A stretch of DNA of 64,000 nucleotides. Source: Epilithonimonas sp042695135 (GTDB lineage: Bacteria; Bacteroidota; Bacteroidia; Flavobacteriales; Weeksellaceae). The stretch spans positions 1,922,001 through 1,986,000 of the forward strand of contig NZ_CP170547.1 in assembly GCF_042695135.1 (NCBI RefSeq), in the 5' to 3' direction. Position numbers and translations under genes: made by a program. Shown piece after piece: positions 37,432 to 44,758 of the stretch (the stretch's first letter is position 1; each line of letters opens with the position of its first letter). Under the pieces are notes generated by a model. The model made no database searches and was not told the DNA's origin. It saw nothing but the letters and a program-made list of their open reading frames with translations.

Positions 37432-38130
37432 TTACAATTTCACGCTGCCCATTCCACCATCTATTCCGATGATTTGTCCGGTAATCCAGGAGGAATTTGG
37501 TGATAATAAAAACTCAGTCATCTTTGCTATTTCTTCAGGATTTCCAACTCTTTGCAAAGGATGTCTTTTTCCGGAAGCTTCCCGTTTTTCCGGTGTTGAA
37601 AGCAATTGCGAAGCAAGGTTCGTATCCGTTAAAGAAGGCGCAATGGCATTCACTCTGATTTTTTGAGCAGACAATTCCGCAGCCAGGCTTTTCGTCAAAC
37701 CTTCGACAGCACTTTTGCTGGCAGAAATAGAGGCGTGGAAAGGCATTCCTAGTTTTGCAGCCACCGAACTGAACAATACAATAGATGCACTTTCTGACTT
37801 TTTTAAGTTCGGCAATAATTTCTGAATTGTTTTCACAGCTCCCAGAACATTAATCTCAAAATCATTCTTAAAATCGTCAACAGAAAGTCGGTTAAATGGT
37901 TTTAAATTAATACTTCCCGGCGCATAAACCAATCCGTCAACAATTTCAGGGAAAGTAATTTCGTCCAGATTTCCATTGAGAATATCCAGCTCATGAAATT
38001 CAATATTGAGCGTTTCTACCTCAGAATTATGACTTCTTGAAATGCCGATAACATGATTTCCACCGGAAAGAAGTTTCGCCGCAGCAAATCCAATTCCTTG
38101 TCCGCAGCCTATGATTACTATGTTTTTCAT
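37432..38130 (-). CDS. SDR-family oxidoreductase in the photolyase cluster
   Basis: The 232-residue protein begins with IIGCGQGIGFAAAKLLSGG, has SSVAAKLGMPFHASISASKS in place of the usual YxxxK (the expected Tyr is His or Ile here, with Lys retained), and ends TGQIIGIDGGMGSVKL. Its start overlaps the TIGR03643 stop by four bases (ATGA). Such SDRs are frequent neighbours of photolyases in stress clusters. The apparent loss of the catalytic Tyr makes normal dehydrogenase chemistry doubtful. Confidence 0.8.
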   Translation of the reverse strand: MKNIVIIGCGQGIGFAAAKLLSGGNHVIGISRSHNSEVETLNIEFHELDILNGNLDEITFPEIVDGLVYAPGSINLKPFNRLSVDDFKNDFEINVLGAVKTIQKLLPNLKKSESASIVLFSSVAAKLGMPFHASISASKSAVEGLTKSLAAELSAQKIRVNAIAPSLTDTNLASQLLSTPEKREASGKRHPLQRVGNPEEIAKMTEFLLSPNSSWITGQIIGIDGGMGSVKL

Positions 38131-38411
38131 CGTTTTGAAATTTTATTATGACTGATTGTGCGTTGCCTTGAACATTTAAACCTTTCGATTTCCGGATTTC
38201 TTTTCATCAGATGTTTCTGACTGATTCCGGAATTCACTCGTTTCCTCCAAAGCCGAAAACTTGAAGGTTTCAGTTCGATTCTCATCAATGCAATAACTTC
38301 GGATTCATTAATATTAAATTGAAATTCAATCGCTTCAAACGGCGTTCTGTCTTCCCAGGCCATTTCAATGATCCTGTCTTTTTGTTCTAAATTAAATTCT
38401 TTTGGCATCAT
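38127..38411 (-). CDS. TIGR03643 family protein
   Basis: The 94-residue protein contains DRIIEMAWEDRTPFEAIEFQ, then ALMRIELKPSSFRLWRKRVN, the full TIGR03643 signature. Function is unknown, but it is a stable neighbour of photolyase/cryptochrome genes. It overlaps the photolyase stop and the SDR start by four bases each. The basic tail (CSRQRTISHNKISKR) is longer than I expect for the family. Confidence 0.87.
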   Translation of the reverse strand: MMPKEFNLEQKDRIIEMAWEDRTPFEAIEFQFNINESEVIALMRIELKPSSFRLWRKRVNSGISQKHLMKRNPEIERFKCSRQRTISHNKISKR

Positions 38412-39895
38412 TTTAAGTTTTTAATCGTTTGTTTTGCCATTTTAAAATGTTCAGACCGTTTTTCTTCAGCCATTTTATCAAGTGTTCTCAGCATCATTCC
38501 AAGTCTCGGATTGGTGTTGAAAAATTCCCGCTTGTCATTCACAAAATTCCAGAAAAGCGAATCCCATTTTTCCGTCCATTCTCCATCCGAATAATCACTC
38601 ATCTTCTTTATATAATTGCTTCCGCTGATGTAGGGTTTTGTACTCATTTTGCCACCGTCGGAGAAGCTGCTCATCCCGTAAACATTAGGAACCATCACCC
38701 AATCGTAGGAATCGATGAACATTTCCATAAACCATTGGTACATATGATGAGGATTTATTTTTACTAAATTCATAAAGTTGGCAAAGATCATCAGCCGCTC
38801 GATATGATGTGCGTATCCGGTTTCCAAAAGCTTGAGAATCGTGCTGTCAATCGGTCTGATCTTGGTCTTCGCTGTGTAAAAAGATTCGGGGAGCGGATTC
38901 TGATGTTTCCAGTAATTTTTATTCCGCTGATAAGTGCCCTGATATAAGTAAATTCCGCGTACAAACTCTCGCCAGCCCACAATCTGACGTACAAAACCTT
39001 CCAGAGAATTGATTGGAACATTGTATTCTTCAGCATAATCAATTGCTTGTTCCAAAACATTTTTCGCAGTCAAAAGACCAATGTTCAACAAAGGAGAAAG
39101 TATGCTGTGATTCAGAAAATGTTCGTGTTCAACAATACTGTCTTCGTAAACGCCAAATTCTGAAAAACGCATTTCCAGAAACTGATCAAACCAATTTTCA
39201 GCCTCGTCAAAAGTGACGGGATAAAGCTGATAAGAAGTCAGATTTCCATAATTCTCGCTGAAATGTTTCTCAGTGTATATTTTTGCTTCCTCGTAATATT
39301 TGCTGTTTTCCGGAAACTGAATGGACGGTGCTTTTTTATTTTTCGGATATTTTTTTCGGTTTTCTGTGTCGTAAGTCCATTTTCCACCAACCGGTTTTCC
39401 AGCTTTTAACAGGATATTTCTGGAAATTCTCTGCTGCCTGTAAAAATCCGTTTGATGATATGATTCCTTGTCTTCAAAATATTCTTTCAGATCTTCTTTC
39501 GTATTGATAAACAGTGGACTGTCAATTATTTGAACTTCTAGTTTTGTCTTTAATATTCTGTTTTCAAGCCAATTATCACAGACATCGATCATCAGGATTT
39601 TTTCAAACTTTTCTTTTTCTAAATACTTGATCAATTTCCGAATGTCGGAAAGCGGGGAAGTGCTGTCAATATATTCAACTTTGAATTTTGACTTGATTAG
39701 ATAGTTTTCATAGAACTTCATACTCGCTCTGTGAAGTGCAATTTTCTGTTTATGAAATTTATATTGCCTGAAAAACAGAAATTCCTCCACCAAAAAAACC
39801 GGCTGATCTTTGTCCAGATAATCCGTGTCTTTGAAAAGCTGATTCGGAAATATTAATTGTGCCGTATTTGCTTTTTTAGATGGCATATTTTTCAA
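38408..39895 (-). CDS. FeS-BCP-type cryptochrome/photolyase lacking the FeS-cluster cysteines
   Basis: The 495-residue protein has the N-terminal antenna domain (LIFPNQLFKDTDYL...) and the C-terminal FAD-binding domain (GYAHHIERLMIFANFMNLVK, PNVYGMSSFSDGGKMSTKPY, NYIKKMSDYS) of the deoxyribodipyrimidine photolyase-related family. Canonical members hold a [4Fe-4S] cluster through four Cys in the C-terminal domain, including CxxC after MSDY. Here the site reads MSDYSDGEWTEKW, the loop to LFWNF is shortened, and the only Cys in the protein is Cys106. Flavin-binding residues remain. It likely still binds FAD and repairs (6-4) or related DNA photoproducts or senses light, but without the cluster. 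Confidence 0.87.
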   Translation of the reverse strand: MKNMPSKKANTAQLIFPNQLFKDTDYLDKDQPVFLVEEFLFFRQYKFHKQKIALHRASMKFYENYLIKSKFKVEYIDSTSPLSDIRKLIKYLEKEKFEKILMIDVCDNWLENRILKTKLEVQIIDSPLFINTKEDLKEYFEDKESYHQTDFYRQQRISRNILLKAGKPVGGKWTYDTENRKKYPKNKKAPSIQFPENSKYYEEAKIYTEKHFSENYGNLTSYQLYPVTFDEAENWFDQFLEMRFSEFGVYEDSIVEHEHFLNHSILSPLLNIGLLTAKNVLEQAIDYAEEYNVPINSLEGFVRQIVGWREFVRGIYLYQGTYQRNKNYWKHQNPLPESFYTAKTKIRPIDSTILKLLETGYAHHIERLMIFANFMNLVKINPHHMYQWFMEMFIDSYDWVMVPNVYGMSSFSDGGKMSTKPYISGSNYIKKMSDYSDGEWTEKWDSLFWNFVNDKREFFNTNPRLGMMLRTLDKMAEEKRSEHFKMAKQTIKNLK

Positions 39896-39905
39896 ATTTT
39901 AATAT

Positions 39906-40049
39906 TTAACCTGAAGATTTTAAACTTTTATTTCTTCGGCATTTTTCACTGCAGTATTTTACGTCTTCCCAGTTTTTCTTCCACTTTTTGCGCCAGTTGA
40001 AAGGTAATCCGCAGACTTCACAAATTTTCGAAGGTAAGTTGGCGGGCAT
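39906..40049 (-). CDS. DUF2256 zinc-binding small protein
   Basis: The 47-residue protein reads MPANLPSKICEVCGLPFNWR, then KKWKKNWEDVKYCSEKCRRN, with paired CxxC and CxxxC (Cys10, 13, 33, 37) for zinc. This is the DUF2256 pattern, a frequent partner of photolyase genes. The ATG abuts the stop codon of the UbiB-like kinase with no gap, and it ends 11 bases before the photolyase start. Its role is unknown. Confidence 0.9.
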   Translation of the reverse strand: MPANLPSKICEVCGLPFNWRKKWKKNWEDVKYCSEKCRRNKSLKSSG

Positions 40050-41372
40050 TTAATCAATAAAATTTTTATACTGATCAATGACAATGTCTTTCGCTTTCAG
40101 ATCGTGCATCATATTATAAAGTCCGAAAAATGTTCTGTTGAGATAAATGAAATGTTTGGAACCTCTGTTTGTGTTCATTCCTTTCATATCGCTGATTTTG
40201 GCATAACGTTGACCCAGATCTGCAATTTCCTGAAAGAAAGATTCATCAGAAAAATCAAAGTTTTCAGCATTGAAGGGCCTTGTGAATAATTCCAAAAGTT
40301 CATAAAATAATTTGGTAAAGAATGTCTCTTCCTGTGGCGAATCGTCTGTTCTCAAAATCTCAAGCTGATAAAGTTTTTCTCTGAAAATCTCAGGATTATT
40401 CAGATTCTCTTTTTTAGCGAGTTCAAAATAAGGTTTATAAAAATCATCCGGAATTTCTTTGATGCAGCCGAAGTCAATCACAAGCAGTTGTTTATCATCG
40501 GAAATCAGGAAATTTCCCGGATGCGGATCGGCGTGGACCTGCTTCAAAACGTGCATCTGATACATATAAAAATCCCAAAGCGTTTGTCCGATTTTGTTCA
40601 GATCTTCCTGTGAATTATCCATTTTTGTGAATTCTGAGAAATGTTTTCCGTTCATCCAATCCATCGTGATGATTCTTTCACAGGAGAATTCAGGATAATA
40701 TTTTGGGAACTGAAGATTCGGAAGATGTGCGCATTTTTCAGAAATATTCTGACTTCTTTTGAGTTCAAGATCATAATCTGTTTCCTCAAACAATTTATTT
40801 TCAACTTCCTGAAAGTAAGATTCGGAACCTTCTTTTTTGATGTTGAACATTTTCATTGCAATCGGTTTTACCATTTTCAGATCGCTGGAAATACTTTCTC
40901 TTACGCCTGGATATTGGATTTTCACGGCAAAGTCCTTATCATCTTTCTTAGCTTTATGGACTTGTCCGATACTTGCGGCGTTGACAGATTCTGTGGTAAA
41001 TTCGTCAAAGATGTCTTCCGGATTTTTCCCGAAATATTTTCTGAAAGTCTTTTTTACCAAGGCTCCGGAAAGCGGCGGAACGGAAAATTGTGATAAAGAA
41101 AATTTCTCCACATAGGCCTGCGGAAGAATGTTTTTTTCCATACTCAGCATTTGAGCAACCTTCAAAGCAGAACCTTTTAGTTCTTTCAGAGAGTCATAAA
41201 TGTCCGTTGCGTTATCTTCATTTAAAGTTTTCAGCGCTTCGTCTTCATTTTTGTCTTTTGTGATTTTGTTTCCGTAATATTTGATGTAATTAACACCGAC
41301 TTTTGCACCTGCTTTCAGTAAACTGCTTGTTCTTTCTAATTTTCCTGTCGGTATTTTATTGAGTGTTTTCAT
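40050..41372 (-). CDS. ABC1/UbiB-like atypical kinase
   Basis: The 440-residue protein shows UbiB-family landmarks: the KxGQ-like segment (LKVAQMLSMEKNILPQAYVE, with A in place of G), the Ala-rich nucleotide loop ESVNAASIGQVHKA, the catalytic loop VHADPHPGNFLI and the metal-binding IDFGCIKEIP. These atypical kinase/ATPase proteins support ubiquinone or other lipid metabolism and oxidative stress tolerance. Its stop abuts the DUF2256 start. It is the second gene of the operon after TetR. Confidence 0.87.
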   Translation of the reverse strand: MKTLNKIPTGKLERTSSLLKAGAKVGVNYIKYYGNKITKDKNEDEALKTLNEDNATDIYDSLKELKGSALKVAQMLSMEKNILPQAYVEKFSLSQFSVPPLSGALVKKTFRKYFGKNPEDIFDEFTTESVNAASIGQVHKAKKDDKDFAVKIQYPGVRESISSDLKMVKPIAMKMFNIKKEGSESYFQEVENKLFEETDYDLELKRSQNISEKCAHLPNLQFPKYYPEFSCERIITMDWMNGKHFSEFTKMDNSQEDLNKIGQTLWDFYMYQMHVLKQVHADPHPGNFLISDDKQLLVIDFGCIKEIPDDFYKPYFELAKKENLNNPEIFREKLYQLEILRTDDSPQEETFFTKLFYELLELFTRPFNAENFDFSDESFFQEIADLGQRYAKISDMKGMNTNRGSKHFIYLNRTFFGLYNMMHDLKAKDIVIDQYKNFID

Positions 41373-41429
41373 TTAAATATTTCTATTTTTTATTAAAATC
41401 AGATTGATTTTTAAAGTTGAATTTTTCAT

Positions 41430-42089
41430 CTAACTTTTTTTAAATTTTTCCTTGAATAAAAACTTTCCGAGATCCAAAACTTTCCGCAACGGTTCGTTGT
41501 CCATCAGTTCAAATCCAGTATCAATCGTCTTCTCGATATAGATATCTGTCTTTTCGAAAGAAGGCGAAGTGTCTTTTTTCCAGAACTCGATGGCAGAAAC
41601 TAAATTTAGCCACAAAGCTTCTTCTCTTGCTTTTTCGTGAAAGTTTTTTATATTACCCTTAGATTTTTCTATCATTTCCCAATCGTTGAAATCTAATGTT
41701 TTGATAAAATTCCGATGTGTTTCTTTTAATTGATTGGAGATTTTTGCAGCATGTAATTTATCATTTCCGAGAAGCATTAATACCAATGATCGGTTCATCG
41801 TCATATTTTCGAAAAAGATGAAATAAACATTCAATAATTTTTCTTTCGAAGTCACTTCATCGGAATTATTGACCTCCGAAGCCAGTTCAACCGACTTATC
41901 AAATAGATTCACAAGCATCAGTTTTTCTATCTGCTCAAAGCTTGAAAAGTAGTTGTAAAAGTCTTTTTCTTCAAACCCATTGTCTTTGGCGAATCGGTAA
42001 ATATTTTTAGGTCTTTCACCGTGATTCAAAATGTAATCGCCATACAGTTCAAATATTTTTTCTTCTGTTATCAAATTTTCCTGTTCCAC
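41430..42089 (-). CDS. TetR-like regulator at the head of the photolyase operon
   Basis: The 219-residue protein has an N-terminal helix-turn-helix (ENLITEEKIFELYGDYILNH, then NIYRFAKDNGFEEKDFYNYF) followed by a helical ligand-binding domain. The spacing fits the TetR fold though the HTH is degenerate. It is transcribed first in the minus-strand operon and divergently from ribA. An inverted repeat between two facing -7 boxes is a natural operator for it. The inducer is unknown. Confidence 0.75.
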   Translation of the reverse strand: MEQENLITEEKIFELYGDYILNHGERPKNIYRFAKDNGFEEKDFYNYFSSFEQIEKLMLVNLFDKSVELASEVNNSDEVTSKEKLLNVYFIFFENMTMNRSLVLMLLGNDKLHAAKISNQLKETHRNFIKTLDFNDWEMIEKSKGNIKNFHEKAREEALWLNLVSAIEFWKKDTSPSFEKTDIYIEKTIDTGFELMDNEPLRKVLDLGKFLFKEKFKKS

Positions 42090-42107
42090 TATAGATTTTA
42101 TTTATGA

Positions 42108-42115
42108 CAAATTTA
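42108..42115 (-). promoter_or_regulatory. -7 box of the TetR-photolyase operon
   Basis: CAAATTTA on the plus strand is TAAATTTG on the minus strand, an exact TAnnTTTG box 19 bases before the TetR start codon. Confidence 0.5.
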
Positions 42116-42132
42116 GTAATTAATTTTACTAA
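42113..42132. promoter_or_regulatory. Inverted repeat, candidate TetR operator
   Basis: TTAGTAA (42113-42119) and TTACTAA (42126-42132) are perfect inverted arms separated by TTAATT. The repeat overlaps the -7 box of TetR and the expected -33 region of ribA, so a bound dimer could block both promoters. Confidence 0.5.
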
Positions 42133-42148
42133 TTAAATAAATAAAGTA

Positions 42149-42156
42149 TAAATTTG
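42149..42156 (+). promoter_or_regulatory. -7 box of the ribA-SDR unit
   Basis: TAAATTTG matches the consensus and lies 29 bases before the ribA ATG. It mirrors the divergent -7 box at 42108-42115, and the expected -33 position falls in the inverted repeat. Confidence 0.5.
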
Positions 42157-42185
42157 TACTATAATAATGATTCAAATTATAACTA

Positions 42186-42776
42186 ATGTTGAAAATACAA
42201 GCTCAATCCAATATACCTACAGATTTTGGAATCTTTAAAGTTTATGCTTTTTCAGAAAGTGAAAATGACTGGAATCCTCATTTAGTCTGGGTTGCAGAGA
42301 AAACGGATTTTACAGATGTTATCAATGTGCGTTTCCATTCAGAATGCATTACAGGAGAAGTTTTTCATTCCAGAAAATGCGAATGCGGCCAACAACTGGA
42401 TGCTGCGATGAAATTTGTTTCAGAAAATGGAGGAATAATCATCTACCTCAGACAAGAGGGAAGGAATATTGGAATTATTAATAAGCTGAAAGCTTATGCT
42501 CTTCAGGAAAAAGGTTTTGATACTGTAGAAGCCAATCTGAAATTGGGTCTGCCGGCAGACGGAAGAGATTTTGGCGTAGCAATTGAAATGCTTAAAATAC
42601 TTGATGTCTCAAAAGTGAATTTATTAACCAATAATCCCGAAAAATTAAAGTCTCTTGAGGATAGCGGTATCTTGCTCAATAAAAGAATTGCACTTGAAAT
42701 TGATTCAAATACCACCAATGAATCATATCTTATTAAAAAGAAAAATTATTTTGGGCATCTTTTAGAAAAGATATAA
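42186..42776 (+). CDS. ribA: GTP cyclohydrolase II
   Basis: The 196-residue stand-alone protein has the RibA zinc site in HSECITGEVFHSRKCECGQQ, the active-site segment IYLRQEGRNIGIINKLKAYA and DTVEANLKLGLPADGRDFGV. It opens GTP to 2,5-diamino-6-ribosylamino-pyrimidinone phosphate, the first step to FMN, FAD and lumazine. It lacks the fused DHBP synthase half found in bifunctional RibBA. Its position opposite the photolyase operon suggests a dedicated source of flavin or lumazine cofactor. The stop abuts the ATG of the next open frame. Confidence 0.9.
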   Translation: MLKIQAQSNIPTDFGIFKVYAFSESENDWNPHLVWVAEKTDFTDVINVRFHSECITGEVFHSRKCECGQQLDAAMKFVSENGGIIIYLRQEGRNIGIINKLKAYALQEKGFDTVEANLKLGLPADGRDFGVAIEMLKILDVSKVNLLTNNPEKLKSLEDSGILLNKRIALEIDSNTTNESYLIKKKNYFGHLLEKI

Positions 42777-42827
42777 ATGTTCTCATCGTTTCAGGACAAT
42801 TTTGACATCAGGTCAAATCCATTTATT

Positions 42828-44267
42828 ATGAAAAAAATCTTACTTACAGGAGCAACCGGCTATATCGGCAAAAGAATGATAAGCGTGATTACGGAGCAAG
42901 GCTACAAAGTAGTCTGCTGCAGCCGCGACGTCAGTCGTTTTTCTAAACCTGCAGGGATAAAAGATGAATTGATAGAAGTTGTAGAAGTAGATTTTTTAAA
43001 AGAGGAAACTTTAAAGAATATCCCGGACGATGTCTCTGGCGCTTACTATCTGATGCATTCTATGAGTGGAAGTGATGATTATGAAGAAGCAGAGAAAATC
43101 TGTGCCCGGAATTTTGTTTCGGCAATCGAAAAAACGCAGTGCGAGCATATCATTTATCTTTCCGGATTGGTCAATCAGAAAGAATTATCAAAACATTTGA
43201 ACTCCAGATTTCAGGTCGAAAAGATTCTGATGAAATCTGCAGTTCCAACAACTGTTTTGCGTGCAGGAATCATCATTGGTTCCGGAAGTGCTTCTTTCGA
43301 AATCGTCCGGGATCTGGTAGAAAAACTACCTGTAATGGTGACTCCAAAATGGCTGGATACCAAATGTCAACCGATCGGTATTGCCAATGTTCTGGATTTT
43401 CTGATTTTCACTTTATTTAAAAAAGAAGCTTACAATAAAAATTTTGATATTGGCTGCGACGACGTACTCACTTATAAACAAATCCTTTTAGGCTATGCCA
43501 AGGTGAGAGGTCTGAAAAGAACTATTATCACATTACCAATAATGACGCCGAAATTATCGTCGTATTGGTTATATTTTATCACGTCAACTACTTATAGTTT
43601 GGCCAGTTCTCTTGTTGGAAGTATGAAAATTGAAGTGGTTTGTGATAAGGAAAGTTTAGATCAGATTAAAAAAATTACGGGTATTCATCCCTTTTCTTAT
43701 GAACAGGCGCTGCAACGGACAATGGCGAAAATCCAGGCGAACGAAATACGGTCCAGCTGGAAAGACAGTTTTATCAGCAGCAGACATGATTCTTCACTCA
43801 AGGAATTCATAGAGGTGCCGCACTTTGGCTGTTTCAGGGATACCAGAAGTATGAAATATGATGACAGGGAAAAATGCCTTGACAGGGTTTTCAGTCTGGG
43901 TGGAAAAAACGGCTGGTACGGGCAAAATTTATGGAAGATAAGAGGGTTTCTGGATGTAATAGTTGGTGGTCCTGGTTTAAGAAGAGGCAGGACGCATCCG
44001 ACACAGCTTCACGAAGGCGATGCTCTGGATTTTTGGCGTGTGATCTATGCCAATAGGGAAGAAGGGAAGCTTATTCTTTTTGCGGAAATGAAACTGCCGG
44101 GAGAGGCTTGGCTGATGTTCAAATTATACAGAGGAAAGCTCTGGCAGAAGGCTGTTTTCCGACCAAAAGGACTTTGGGGAAGATTGTATTGGTATTCTGT
44201 CTTGCCATTTCACGGACTTATTTTCAAAGGAATGTTGCGTAAACTAGCAACTAATCCTGTAGTATGA
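42828..44267 (+). CDS. NAD(P)-binding SDR with DUF2867 domain
   Basis: The start at 42828 opens a clean Rossmann motif (MKKILLTGATGYIGKRMISV); an ATG at 42777, abutting the ribA stop, is in frame but adds 17 residues. Residues 1-280 form an extended SDR of the NmrA/complex I assembly type, and about 310-479 match DUF2867 (RGRTHPTQLHEGDALDFWRV, then LFAEMKLPGEAWLMFKLYRG). Members are common next to light- or stress-responsive genes. The substrate is unknown. Confidence 0.82.
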   Translation: MKKILLTGATGYIGKRMISVITEQGYKVVCCSRDVSRFSKPAGIKDELIEVVEVDFLKEETLKNIPDDVSGAYYLMHSMSGSDDYEEAEKICARNFVSAIEKTQCEHIIYLSGLVNQKELSKHLNSRFQVEKILMKSAVPTTVLRAGIIIGSGSASFEIVRDLVEKLPVMVTPKWLDTKCQPIGIANVLDFLIFTLFKKEAYNKNFDIGCDDVLTYKQILLGYAKVRGLKRTIITLPIMTPKLSSYWLYFITSTTYSLASSLVGSMKIEVVCDKESLDQIKKITGIHPFSYEQALQRTMAKIQANEIRSSWKDSFISSRHDSSLKEFIEVPHFGCFRDTRSMKYDDREKCLDRVFSLGGKNGWYGQNLWKIRGFLDVIVGGPGLRRGRTHPTQLHEGDALDFWRVIYANREEGKLILFAEMKLPGEAWLMFKLYRGKLWQKAVFRPKGLWGRLYWYSVLPFHGLIFKGMLRKLATNPVV

Positions 44268-44758
44268 AAAAGTTTATACAATATTTATACTAAAATATAA
44301 TTTCTCTTATTACTCACTTTAATTCAAAATCACGGATTTATTTTGCTTTAACTACCGTTGTTATAAAAACTTTTTTTTATATTTTTAAATTCATAATATC
44401 AAAATATTTAGAGATAAATGTCTGTTTTTCAGATGGTTTTAAGATTGTTTTTGATTGGCTGATTATTATTGAATATATAGTCTCTTTCGTTATAAGAAGA
44501 CTAACTGAGCAATATTTTTAGCATAATTAATCTTTTATTATTGATTATTTTCATTCAATATTCTATTATTCCGTGTTTTAAAAATTCTGCTATTTCGGGA
44601 TTAAAAAGTAATTCGATACATTTGAGGGTTAATACGTATGTAAAACATAATAGTTTTAGTTAAAAATTAGAATATTATTATCTCCGATATTACTTTACAG
44701 TTTAAATTAAGCCATCAATATTAGATTTTCCCGATCAATTCTAATTTTTATTTCACAA
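44268..44758. other. AT-rich intergenic region (491 bp)
   Basis: No gene or clear terminator is visible. Many A and T runs and a short direct or inverted AT motif near 44276-44300 are present. It probably holds the promoter of the AraC-type regulator downstream. Confidence 0.5.
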
